The translations under genes were made by a program, and so were the position numbers. The notes under the pieces are model-generated. The model was given only the letters and a program-made list of their open reading frames with translations, made no database searches and was not told the DNA's origin. Of a stretch of DNA of 43,511 nt, positions 1-7,465 are shown one piece after another. The stretch is from Thermoplasmata archaeon (GTDB lineage: Archaea; Thermoplasmatota; Thermoplasmata; Lutacidiplasmatales; UBA184), in assembly GCA_030037735.1 (NCBI GenBank), contig JASHQC010000017.1, forward strand, positions 1-43,511. The letters run 5' to 3'. Within the stretch, counting starts at the first letter, position 1, and the number at the start of each line of letters is the position of its first letter.

Positions 1-261
1 GAGCAGGAACGTGCCGACATGGAGCTTCCGATGCGCCCGTCGGACGGCAATGTAATACACGTACCCGACCCCCGGTGCTAGGTCCTCGAGCATCGAGACG
101 CCGACCAGCTGATCTCCGGCCATCGCCCCCCGGACGATAGAGATCCGACGGAGGGTCCGCTTGGCATGCCACCGGTATATTCCAACGAATGAATCGATGA
201 GAATCGGGACGGCAAGTTCCCGGCGATCTCCCGAAAGATCGATGGCGAACAAGGGAGACAT
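1..261 (-). CDS. GNAT-family N-acetyltransferase, C-terminus cut by window edge
   Basis: The minus-strand reading frame opens at ATG 259-261 and is still open at base 1, so 87 residues are visible. The part around residues 53-87, with alternating hydrophobic strands (LVGVSMLEDL, VGYVYYIAV) followed by an RRAHRKLHVG segment, matches the strand-4 / acetyl-CoA pyrophosphate-loop region of GNAT acetyltransferases, where a basic RxxGxG/A-like loop follows the central strand. The substrate cannot be inferred. The gene runs off the left side, so the end of the acyl-CoA-binding loop and the C-terminal half are missing. A TTAA-containing stretch at 294-299 lies about 35 bases upstream and could be its box A. 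The family call rests on fold pattern only. Confidence 0.6.
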   Translation of the reverse strand, partial: MSPLFAIDLSGDRRELAVPILIDSFVGIYRWHAKRTLRRISIVRGAMAGDQLVGVSMLEDLAPGVGYVYYIAVRRAHRKLHVGTFLL

Positions 262-345
262 CGTCTTCCCGGGAAGCCAGTCCCGACCCGCACTTTAACG
301 AGCCGCCGGTTCCCGGACGAGCCCTCGGGCGGAATCGTATCGCAA

Positions 346-1077
346 TTACGTGGTCGGCTCGGGCGGGTCCTTCTGCCCCTGGAGCGCCGCAGCGAGGGCG
401 GGGAAGGAATCCAGCCGGATCCGTTGGTCTTGCTGGAAAGGCGCCCCATTGAGGGACCGCTCGCACCGGAGAGTTCCCTCGCGCCAACGGACGAGGTCCG
501 GTGCTTCGACCTCGATGACAAGGTCAAACGCTAACCGTCCCGGCCCCGGTGGTCCCCGGGCGACAAAAATCGGAACCACTCCGGAGTGCAACATCGCATC
601 GACGATGGGCCGAACGCCGACCCGGTCCCGCGGATAGTAATCCCGGACCCGGTCCGTGTTCGCCACGACGAAGACTGGTCGGCGGAACTCTTCGCCGTAC
701 CGGCTTAGGACATCCTGAACGACCGGCGGCAGGCGGAGGAAATCCGTGAGACCCGCGATGACGGACCGCGGCTCGTCCGATCGAACGACGGTCCACAAGG
801 CAAGGTTGCTCACCGCGTCCTGGGGCCTGGCCTCCGAGCGGGAGACGACGAACAGATGGTCATCCGGAATCCACCCGAGTTCCACCGGGCCCGGCGGATC
901 GAGGTACTCGTTCGGGTCGCGGATATCCACCCAGTAGGGCTGGGGGTCGCTAGCCCGTGCGAACGCATACGCCACCCGAAGGAGAACGGTCCGAGAGGGC
1001 CCGTAAAGGAAGGTTCCGTACGAGCTTCCCTCTCGGGCGGCGAGCTCGAGACCCTTGGGCGACCGCGCGGGAGCCAT
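346..1077 (-). CDS. Conserved archaeal protein resembling degenerate RecA/KaiC-type (DUF835-like) proteins
   Basis: A 243-residue soluble protein. Near the N-terminus a segment reading GTFLYGPSRTVLLR aligns with the P-loop position of RecA/KaiC-like ATPases but lacks the GKT/S signature, so it probably does not hydrolyse ATP. Alternating strands follow (WVDIRDP, HLFVVSR, RPVFVVANTD, VPIFVAR, LVIEVEAP), consistent with an alpha/beta core. Degenerate proteins of this type are common in high-GC Thermoplasmatota; role unknown. I chose ATG 1077 over the upstream GTG at 1116, because a TTTATG box A (1106-1111) overlaps that upstream stretch and would place transcription start next to 1077. The neighbouring GNAT gene is on the same strand 84 bases downstream, so co-transcription is possible. 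Confidence 0.65.
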   Translation of the reverse strand: MAPARSPKGLELAAREGSSYGTFLYGPSRTVLLRVAYAFARASDPQPYWVDIRDPNEYLDPPGPVELGWIPDDHLFVVSRSEARPQDAVSNLALWTVVRSDEPRSVIAGLTDFLRLPPVVQDVLSRYGEEFRRPVFVVANTDRVRDYYPRDRVGVRPIVDAMLHSGVVPIFVARGPPGPGRLAFDLVIEVEAPDLVRWREGTLRCERSLNGAPFQQDQRIRLDSFPALAAALQGQKDPPEPTT

Positions 1078-1105
1078 CCAATGCCAAGCTACGATGGCCC
1101 GGCGC

Positions 1106-1111
1106 CATAAA
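1106..1111 (-). promoter_or_regulatory. Box A (TATA-like) for the 346-1077 gene
   Basis: TTTATG on the minus strand, about 34 bases before ATG 1077. This matches the usual archaeal box A to start-codon distance for a leaderless or short-leader mRNA and argues against the upstream GTG start. Confidence 0.45.
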
Positions 1112-1182
1112 GCCACCGTAATTGGCGCGACAGGCGGACGGGGGCTACCACGGCGATTCCAATCGATCGGGTCGCTCGATGG

Positions 1183-1428
1183 CTACACGATGCGCGAGGG
1201 AAGGTGAGAACGGGCCCGACGGATGGCGCCCACTGCAAGCAGCATAATTCCAAGAATGAGGACGACGAGCGAAAGGAAAACGAAGTCGAAGCTAACCAGG
1301 GCGGCCGGAAGCGGCACGAAGCAGCCGAGAAGCAACGCGCACTCGAGGTCGAAAACGACGTACAAAAGGACAAGAACGACCAAGATGGCCCCGCCGGCGA
1401 TTTCGCCGTTTCCTGCGGTGGCCGCCAC
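1183..1428 (-). CDS. Small two-helix membrane protein
   Basis: An 81-residue protein, GTG start, with two long hydrophobic stretches (roughly residues 11-42 and 46-68) separated by a short turn, followed by a basic tail (RRARSH) that would sit in the cytoplasm. No family is recognised. It begins 25 bases after the stop of the FMN-dependent 2-hydroxy-acid dehydrogenase on the same strand, so the two are probably co-transcribed and this protein could anchor or partner that enzyme; that link is inference. The overlapping minus-strand frame (1089-1439) has poor amino-acid character and is not favoured. The reverse-strand frame is highly charged, as expected of the complement of a hydrophobic gene. 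Confidence 0.6.
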   Translation of the reverse strand: MAATAGNGEIAGGAILVVLVLLYVVFDLECALLLGCFVPLPAALVSFDFVFLSLVVLILGIMLLAVGAIRRARSHLPSRIV

Positions 1429-1453
1429 GGTGGAAACACGTGTGTGGCGCGTA

Positions 1454-2578
1454 TTAGAAGTTCCGAAGTGAGGGAACCTTGTCGGGGTCCGGGTGAGGCC
1501 AGAGCAGGCTCGAGTCGACCTCCGCGATGGACCGGCGGCCAGCGAGCATCATCGAGACAGCGAGCTCGGTGTTCAGTAGGGAAAGGAGCCGACTAACGCC
1601 GGCCTCCCCTCCGACGGCGAGCGCCCAAAGGACCGGCCTCCCAATGCCCACGCCGCGAGCGCCGAGGGCGAGGGCGATCAGCACGTCGCTCCCCCGTCGA
1701 ACTCCCCCATCCATGTACACCTCAGCGCGACCCCCGACGGCCGCCGCAACCTCCGGAAGCGCCTCCAGGCCCGTCATCGCGCCGTCGAGTTGACGCCCCC
1801 CGTGGTTGGAGACCACCACGGCACGGGCGCCACCGTCCACCGCGCGACGGGCGTCCTCCGCGGTCAGGATTCCCTTGACGACTAGAGGCAGCCGGGTCAC
1901 TTCGCGTAGTTGGGCCAGTATCTCCCACGTGAAGGACGCGTCCGCCGGGAATTCGTACAGGCCGCTCCGCAGTTCCGGGGCGCGGGCCGGGGAAAGGACC
2001 TCCGATCCGTTTCCGATCGGCACGGGGGATCGAATGGCAACGCCGTCGCGCGTTTGCCGGTCTCGCGGGCCGAGGACGGGTGCGTCCACGGTCAGCACGA
2101 GGGCCGAGTAACCGGCCTTTTCCGCCCGTTCCACCAGGCCCCGGGTCACTCGGAATTCTCGCTGAAGGTACAGCTGAAACCATCTCGGTCCCGAAGGGGT
2201 AGCCGAGGCAATCTCCTCGAGCGACCGGGTCGATAGTGTGCTGAACATCGCCAGAACCCCGGACGAACCTGCGCCCCTCGCGGTGCCGACCTCGGCGGCG
2301 GGGTGAACGAGGCCCTGGTACGCGGTGGGGGACACGAACACAGGGCTGGCGACGGAAGCACCGAGAAGGGTCGTGCGGAGATCGACGGCCCGAATCCCCG
2401 CCAGGGCCCGGGGTCGCAACCGCCACCGGTGGAAGGACGCATGGTTGTCCTGAACAGTGAACTCCTCTCCGGCCGCTCCCTCGACGTACGCCCACACTTC
2501 GGGGGAGAGCAATTTCTCTGCTCGCTCTCGAAGATCGCTAATCGTATCGAACCCGCCGGGCAGTACCGCGTCGGTCAT
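1454..2578 (-). CDS. FMN-dependent alpha-hydroxy-acid dehydrogenase/oxidase (lactate/glycolate oxidase family)
   Basis: A 374-residue protein of normal length for the family. It would oxidise a 2-hydroxy acid such as lactate or glycolate to the 2-oxo acid using FMN. Family signatures are in order: an N-terminal YVEGAAGEE segment (31-39), WFQLY (133-137), the FMN-binding lysine in VVKGIL (around 235), the active-site histidine and substrate arginine in SNHGGRQLDG (257-266, His259), and the phosphate-binding DGGVRRG (290-296) followed by GIGRP. All catalytic residues that can be judged are present. There is no signal peptide. The electron acceptor (O2, quinone or cytochrome) cannot be told. Start is ATG 2578. 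It is followed closely by a small membrane protein. Close alternatives are lactate monooxygenase and an isopentenyl-diphosphate isomerase type 2, but the SNHGGRQ signature fits the hydroxy-acid group best. Confidence 0.9.
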   Translation of the reverse strand: MTDAVLPGGFDTISDLRERAEKLLSPEVWAYVEGAAGEEFTVQDNHASFHRWRLRPRALAGIRAVDLRTTLLGASVASPVFVSPTAYQGLVHPAAEVGTARGAGSSGVLAMFSTLSTRSLEEIASATPSGPRWFQLYLQREFRVTRGLVERAEKAGYSALVLTVDAPVLGPRDRQTRDGVAIRSPVPIGNGSEVLSPARAPELRSGLYEFPADASFTWEILAQLREVTRLPLVVKGILTAEDARRAVDGGARAVVVSNHGGRQLDGAMTGLEALPEVAAAVGGRAEVYMDGGVRRGSDVLIALALGARGVGIGRPVLWALAVGGEAGVSRLLSLLNTELAVSMMLAGRRSIAEVDSSLLWPHPDPDKVPSLRNF

Positions 2579-2681
2579 CTTTTCCGAGCTCGATGGGAGC
2601 CAGGCCGTCCCACTTTAGCTCTCTGGTCCCGGCATTGGGAATGTTCTCGAGCAGAACCCGCCGAACGGACCGCCGATTCCT

Positions 2682-3368
2682 TCAGATCTTCCAGAAGTCC
2701 CCGGTCAGTTTCAGCTCCCCGAACAGGCGGATCAGCTGATCTCGAGTAGGTCGGACATATCCCCGGTCAAGTTTCCCCGCGTACAGCGGCCCGCTCAGGC
2801 GGACGACGACCTCGACCTCCAGTTCGGCCCCCCGGGCGTCGGGATGACCCTGCCGCCACTGACGCAGATGCTCGGACGATGAGAAGAACAGCATCGTGTT
2901 CGCGCAGGTCGAGATGATATCGTTCCACCACTCCGCGGCCGGCAGCCCGAGATAGACGATCGGGGCGGGGGAGACCGTCCCGTCGAGCCGTTCGTTCCGT
3001 AGCTGAAACGACAGCGGGTGCCCACAATGATGGCAATACGACTCCACACGGACCGGCTTGCGGAGCATTGCATGGAACGCGATCGCGTCCCACGCACAAT
3101 TGGCGTAGTAGCTCCGCCCGTCAGAAAGTACCACTCGATGCGGAGTGGCGATCCCCGAGAAGGGAAACGCCATCAGTATCCGGTGCGTTCCGGGCACGAG
3201 CTTCAGGTGGCGAGCCGCATCGAGCCGCTCGAGGCTCTCTTCGATCTCCTCCCGGGGCCGATGGAGCTCGTCCATCAACCGTTCCACGGGAGGCGGGGAA
3301 CCCTCCCGGAGGCAGCGCTGAAGAACCGTTAGCCGGACCGTCTCGTCCGCGGTCTCGGGGGACCCCAC
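2682..3368 (-). CDS. Alkylmercury (organomercurial) lyase-like protein, MerB family
   Basis: A 228-residue protein, GTG start. MerB cleaves the carbon-mercury bond using two cysteines and an aspartate (Cys96, Asp99, Cys159 in the E. coli plasmid enzyme). Here CAWD gives Cys91 and Asp94, and STCANTMLFF gives Cys155, reproducing that spacing almost exactly; the FFSSSEHLRQW block after the second cysteine is also typical. Residues 1-65 look like a winged-helix segment (LMDELHRPREEIEESLERLD), as the MerB N-terminal domain does. An additional CHHC motif (112-115) may bind metal. No merA, merR or merP gene lies nearby, so it may be a relative acting on another organometal, or a metal-responsive regulator. 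The catalytic triad makes lyase activity plausible but unproven. Confidence 0.75.
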   Translation of the reverse strand: MGSPETADETVRLTVLQRCLREGSPPPVERLMDELHRPREEIEESLERLDAARHLKLVPGTHRILMAFPFSGIATPHRVVLSDGRSYYANCAWDAIAFHAMLRKPVRVESYCHHCGHPLSFQLRNERLDGTVSPAPIVYLGLPAAEWWNDIISTCANTMLFFSSSEHLRQWRQGHPDARGAELEVEVVVRLSGPLYAGKLDRGYVRPTRDQLIRLFGELKLTGDFWKI

Positions 3369-3456
3369 GGGCCTGCCGAAGAGGTTCCGAGGGAGTTAAT
3401 GATTCTCGCTCTTCGAAATCTATCGCGGCGGCGGCCTGGGGCCGCACGGTCGCGGG

Positions 3457-3984
3457 TCACAGCCACAGGGCCATTATGACCCCCTCCACCGGTCGGCCGT
3501 CGATAATGTACTGGCCCGGAAGTCGGGCCTCCTCGATGAACCCCATCTTGCGATAGAGCGAGATCGCCCGGTCGTTGGTCCCGAAGACCTCGAGCGTCAG
3601 CTTACGCACCCCGACCGACCGCGCCCAGGCTATCCCTCGGGTCAGCAGGGCGGTTCCCAGTCCGATCGCCCGACAATCGGGCAGACAGGACATCCCGAAC
3701 TCGGCGAGGTGGGCATCTTTCGCCCAGCGACCTCGGGTGAGATTGATCAGTCCACTCAGTCGTCTGTCAATCTCGGCCACAAAGAATACCGCCTGCCGCC
3801 CATCCGCTGCGGCGATGGTCCTCCGCTCCTCATCGATCGTCCACGTGGCGCGTTCGCGGAGCACGAACCGTCCCTCCGCCCCGATGATGTTTACGTACTT
3901 CGTGATCGCTGCCGCATCGTCGGGCACCGCCGGCCGGAGGACCGCCGTGCGACCGTCCCGGAGCTCGGTGCGGCTAGCTTCCAT
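3457..3984 (-). CDS. GNAT-family N-acetyltransferase
   Basis: A 175-residue full-length GNAT protein that would transfer an acetyl group from acetyl-CoA to an amine. It opens with a typical first strand (TAVLRPAVPDDAAAITKYVN). The acetyl-CoA pyrophosphate loop is CRAIGLGTALL (104-114; the RxxGxG form). The C-terminal motif B, NDRAISLYRKMGF (137-149), is typical of RimI/Rim-like and phosphinothricin-acetyltransferase-like members. Start is ATG 3984. Nothing near it fixes the substrate; protein N-termini, antibiotics or polyamines are all possible. It stands alone, with short gaps on both sides. Confidence 0.85.
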   Translation of the reverse strand: MEASRTELRDGRTAVLRPAVPDDAAAITKYVNIIGAEGRFVLRERATWTIDEERRTIAAADGRQAVFFVAEIDRRLSGLINLTRGRWAKDAHLAEFGMSCLPDCRAIGLGTALLTRGIAWARSVGVRKLTLEVFGTNDRAISLYRKMGFIEEARLPGQYIIDGRPVEGVIMALWL

Positions 3985-4042
3985 CTCGGGGGGGCGACAC
4001 CAGCGGAGGGTTTGTGGATTCCGGTCGGTGGAGGAGGCGGAC

Positions 4043-4330
4043 TCACGTACTCCGGGACCGACCGGTCCTCACCGTGCGCCAGCCGAGTTCTCGTCGCTCC
4101 CGAGAACCGTCCGAGCGAACAATCTCGAGGCGGAAGTTCATGGCGCGAAGGACTTCGGCGGGCGCGGAAGGTTCCCGCTCGGGGTACGAGGCTCGCACAT
4201 GGCGCTCGATCAACCGACGCGCCGCGTCCTCCGCCTCGAAGAGCGAGAAAGCGAAATCGGTACCGAGCCCGTCCACGACGACGCGGTATCGACGCTCCTC
4301 TTGAAACACGAATGCCGTGAATTGTCCCAC
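4043..4330 (-). CDS. Small hypothetical protein
   Basis: A 95-residue frame from GTG 4330. The protein is soluble and mixed alpha/beta in character: strands (GQFTAFVFQ, YRVVVDGL), a long amphipathic helix (SLFEAEDAARRLIERHVRAS), then a further strand-rich part ending in a basic tail. The frame extends upstream to 4633 without a stop, but that part overlaps the SHOCT-protein gene and has poor composition, so the inner GTG is chosen. No family recognised. It lies on the same strand 58 bases downstream of the SHOCT gene and may share its transcript. Confidence is moderate because of its size. Confidence 0.5.
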   Translation of the reverse strand: MGQFTAFVFQEERRYRVVVDGLGTDFAFSLFEAEDAARRLIERHVRASYPEREPSAPAEVLRAMNFRLEIVRSDGSRERRELGWRTVRTGRSRST

Positions 4331-4388
4331 GGCGCCCTGGGGAGCTAGAAAAGGTCTAACGGTGCCGGGAAGGGGACGAAACGGCCGG

Positions 4389-4847
4389 CTAGGGCGGAGG
4401 CGGGTAGCCGGGCCGCCGCTGCAGGTCCTGCATGATCTGGTCGAACTGCTCCCGCGTAATCTCGCCCCGGGCATATCGTTCCCGAGCGATCGCGAAGGCG
4501 CCGTACCGTCGGCCACCGCCGCCACCACCGTACCCTGAGCGATAGTCTCCTCGGCCGCGGGAACTCCAGAGAGCGATCCGGACCACCCCGAGGACGACCA
4601 TGATGAAGAGGAAGAATAGCAAGAATCCGCCAAAGAGACCGAACGGCCCGAAACCTCCTGCGACCGGATGATAGCCGAACGAGGCGGGAAACAGAAGGAC
4701 CAGGAGCAGGACCACCGAGACCGCGGCGAACAGGACGAAGAGGCCGTTGAAAAACCACGGAACGCGACGCCGAGGAGGTCCCCGAGGATACCCGCCGGGG
4801 TACGGCCCGCCGTATGGGGCTTGATAGGGGCCCGCCGGATTCTGCAT
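4389..4847 (-). CDS. SHOCT-domain membrane protein
   Basis: A 152-residue protein: a Pro/Gly/Tyr-rich N-terminus (1-28), two membrane helices (about 31-53 and 69-94), a Gly-rich linker (104-113) and a C-terminal SHOCT motif (117-143; RERYARGEITREQFDQIMQDL). SHOCT is a short C-terminal oligomerisation-type motif of unknown detailed role that often ends small membrane proteins. Start ATG 4847 has a good ribosome-binding site (GAAGGGAGAGG) just upstream. It probably acts in the cytoplasmic membrane, with both ends in the cytoplasm. Confidence 0.85.
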   Translation of the reverse strand: MQNPAGPYQAPYGGPYPGGYPRGPPRRRVPWFFNGLFVLFAAVSVVLLLVLLFPASFGYHPVAGGFGPFGLFGGFLLFFLFIMVVLGVVRIALWSSRGRGDYRSGYGGGGGGRRYGAFAIARERYARGEITREQFDQIMQDLQRRPGYPPPP

Positions 4848-4997
4848 GCCTCTCCCTTCAGAAACTTGTTGTCAGGGTAATTAGGCTGTTCGCCCGGGCA
4901 ACGTTCCGTTCCATCCTCGGATCGATGCTCCCCTGGGCCTTGTCGGCACCACCGCGAGATTCAGCGACGCGTGGTGGAGCAAGATGCCGCACTCGAT

Positions 4998-6281
4998 CTA
5001 TCCGGGTCCCGAATCGCCCGGGGGAGTTGGCCCCCTCGAAGCGCCCGGATCGTAGGCCGCTTCACCGAACTCAGCCAAATCGAGGCCCTGGCTTTCTTCC
5101 TTCGGTCCGACTCGGAGGGGCATCACGCGGTTGAGCAGTCGAAGGATGACGTACGACCCGACGAAACAGAATGATGCGACGACGGCGATGCCGACGAGCT
5201 GTACCAGCAGCTGATGCGGGTCACCGAAGACAAGCCCGTTGTGTCCCGTCGCGGCCGCATTCACCACGCTCGACGCGAATAATCCGGTGGCGAACGTTCC
5301 CCACATCCCTCCAATCCCGTGGCATGCGAAAACGTCCAACGAGTCGTCGAGGCGGGTTCGGGCCCTCCAGTTCGCGACGAAGTAACAGAAGCTCCCTGCA
5401 CCGACTCCAATCACCAGGGAGCCGAGGGGCCCCACGTAGCCGGACGCGGGCGTCACGGCTGCGAGCCCGCACACGGCTCCCACGCACATGCCCACGGCAG
5501 TGGGGTGCCCCTTCAACCACCACTCGATGATCATCCATGTGAGGCCCGCCGTCGCCGCTGCGAGGTTGGTCACGACGAGCGCATTGACCGCGACCGCATT
5601 GGCCGCCAGCGCGCTCCCGGCGTTGAACCCGAACCAGCCGAACCAGAGGAGCGCCGTGCCCAGGATCACGTACGGGACGTTGTTGGGCCTCGCCTGCTGG
5701 ATTTCCTCGGGCGTTCTCGGGCCGATGACGAGGGCGGCAGCGAGCGCGGAAACTCCTGCCGACGTGTGCACCACTAGACCGCCGGCGAAATCCAACACGC
5801 CAAGATGGCTCACACTGAGCCATCCACCCGGATTCCAGATCCAGGACGCGACGGGAGCGTAGATCAATGTGACCCAGAGAACGACGAACACCAGGAGGGG
5901 CTTGAGCCTCGCCCGTCCGGCGAAGGCCCCGATGATCAGCGCGGGGGTTATGGCTGCGAACTTGAGCTGGAAGGCGAAATACAGCAGCTCCGGAATCACC
6001 GAGGAGTACATCGGGTTCGGTGCTGCGCCGACTCCATTGAGTCCGACCTTCGAGAGGGATCCGATGACCCCGTACGAGGAGGGTCCGAAAGTGATCGAAT
6101 AGCCCCACAGCGCCCAGATCACGCTGATGATCGAAAAAATGGCCATGCACTGTGCGAGCAGTGCGACGAGGTTCTTTCGACCGACCAAACCTCCGTAGAA
6201 GAACCCCAGCGCCGGGGTCATCAACATGACCAGCGTCGTAGCCGCGATTACCCAGGCCACGTCGCCGGAGTCAATCGGCAC
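4998..6281 (-). CDS. amt: Ammonium transporter (Amt/Mep/Rh family)
   Basis: A 427-residue integral membrane protein with about eleven hydrophobic helices, full length for archaeal Amt proteins. It conducts ammonium/ammonia across the cytoplasmic membrane. The twin pore histidines are present: His172 in DFAGGLVVHTSAG, with the conserved Asp164, and His321 in FACHGIGGMWG. The N-terminal FFYGGLVGRKN signature (27-37) is also intact. Start is GTG 6281, with GGGGAGGG about 10 bases upstream; no signal peptide is expected in archaeal Amt. No glnK/glnB regulator lies beside it, which is unusual because most archaeal amt genes are paired with one. The C-terminal tail after 390 is short and acidic. 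Confidence 0.95.
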   Translation of the reverse strand: MPIDSGDVAWVIAATTLVMLMTPALGFFYGGLVGRKNLVALLAQCMAIFSIISVIWALWGYSITFGPSSYGVIGSLSKVGLNGVGAAPNPMYSSVIPELLYFAFQLKFAAITPALIIGAFAGRARLKPLLVFVVLWVTLIYAPVASWIWNPGGWLSVSHLGVLDFAGGLVVHTSAGVSALAAALVIGPRTPEEIQQARPNNVPYVILGTALLWFGWFGFNAGSALAANAVAVNALVVTNLAAATAGLTWMIIEWWLKGHPTAVGMCVGAVCGLAAVTPASGYVGPLGSLVIGVGAGSFCYFVANWRARTRLDDSLDVFACHGIGGMWGTFATGLFASSVVNAAATGHNGLVFGDPHQLLVQLVGIAVVASFCFVGSYVILRLLNRVMPLRVGPKEESQGLDLAEFGEAAYDPGASRGPTPPGDSGPG

Positions 6282-6587
6282 GAATTCAGTCCCTCCCCAG
6301 AAGAGAGTGCGTCCACGCGGACTGCAGGAGTCCGATCATCTCCAGAGGGCCGGCCCCGGCGCAGGAACAATCCGCGTTCATGGGCCGGAGCTCTGGGCTG
6401 TAGCTCGGGGAAAGTCCTCGACCGGCGCAACGCGCCCGGCCTGGGGAGGGATGAGTCGGTTTCCAGATCGCGTGCCGGGGACAGCCCATCTCTGCCGAGG
6501 AGTGACGAAAGCTCGCTTATGAAACCGATGTGTGGAGGGGATGACCCCGGATATTCCATGACTCAGCGCACCGGGATCGGACGAAGC
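6282..6587. other. Intergenic region upstream of amt
   Basis: About 300 bases between amt and the nuclease-like gene, both on the minus strand. The short frames here have poor amino-acid character and I support no gene. CTTATGA-type sequences around 6516-6524 could form part of the amt promoter. A GGGGAAAGTCCTCG string near 6409 superficially resembles an RNase P RNA core but is not accompanied by the other conserved parts. Confidence 0.4.
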
Positions 6588-7361
6588 CTATCCCGTCCCG
6601 CTCGCAGTACCTTGAGCGACCGAATACCGAACGATGGGGCTGTCGATGTACTCGAGGACTTTTTCTCTCCCATTCCGGAGTCCGAGAGCCAGGGCTTGGC
6701 GGAGCGTATCTACTGAATCGGTCGGGGTAAGCGCCGGTATAGCCGTGACCGTGACATCCGGGGGACTCGCGTGTCGGTTAACGCAAACCAAGAAGGCGTC
6801 GAAACCGGTGAAACCCAATTGGAAGAGCCGGAGCTGCAAGGCCACGTCCGGCGGGGGTGGAATCGCTCGATAGCTTTTCATCTCGTAGAACCGGCTCTTT
6901 CGGTCCCAATAATCGGGCTGCGTGTAGACGCCCACCTGGCCGTCAATGAGGATCATCCGAGTGCGGGGCCGGGGCAGACCGAAGACCTTCGTTTTGCGGA
7001 AGGCCTGTAGCACGGCCGCGATTTGATCCGCCGTGCGCTTCCTCTCCGATGCGTCGAGTGCGAGGTCGATGTCTCGGAGCTCCTCATCTAGCGTGGTGGC
7101 GGCGAGCCGGTTCATGGCGGTGACGGTTGGATGCCGCCCGCGGTCGAACTCGTGGCTGTACCGAGAGAGCGTCGCGTCGATAGCCTTCCCCACCGCCATC
7201 CCGAGCTCTTGCCGTTCGGTCGGAGGCCGAGGGTACGCCAGCTGGACGACCTCGTACGCGGCGAGGGTCTTGATTGTCGTCACGTTTGTCCTCGCTCGTA
7301 GCCAAGCGCCTAGGTCGTACGAGATGTCGGAGTTAAGGGTCCTCCCTCCGCCGGAGGTCAC
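6588..7361 (-). CDS. PD-(D/E)XK nuclease-superfamily protein
   Basis: A 257-residue protein, GTG start. The core looks like a PD-(D/E)XK nuclease: an N-terminal helical part with GKAIDATLSRY, then GVYTQPDYWDRKSRFYEMKSY, which supplies Asp150 and the ExK pair (Glu160, Lys162), followed by Gln176 in VALQLRLFQLGF, equivalent to the motif seen in Cas4/RecB-type nucleases. Those families use this site for Mg-dependent DNA cleavage. No Fe-S cysteine cluster and no helicase are seen, so it is not a classical Cas4 or AddB. It lies divergent from gltD. Role could be DNA repair or defence; the catalytic residues suggest it is active, but the family assignment rests on motifs only. Confidence 0.65.
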   Translation of the reverse strand: MTSGGGRTLNSDISYDLGAWLRARTNVTTIKTLAAYEVVQLAYPRPPTERQELGMAVGKAIDATLSRYSHEFDRGRHPTVTAMNRLAATTLDEELRDIDLALDASERKRTADQIAAVLQAFRKTKVFGLPRPRTRMILIDGQVGVYTQPDYWDRKSRFYEMKSYRAIPPPPDVALQLRLFQLGFTGFDAFLVCVNRHASPPDVTVTAIPALTPTDSVDTLRQALALGLRNGREKVLEYIDSPIVRYSVAQGTASGTG

Positions 7362-7465
7362 CGGGGTCCTGCCACGGGGCTCTTCTGTAACGCGGTCTAG
7401 CTGCCCTCAAGAACGTCGGGCGTAGTCATTTTCAATCTCACGGTGCTCGGCTGAACCGTTACCCC

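Noticed and set aside
6380-6540. RNase P RNA-like string (GGGGAAAGTCC)
   Set aside because: Only one conserved block is present; the 3' conserved block and the expected long-range pairing were not found, and the region is too short.
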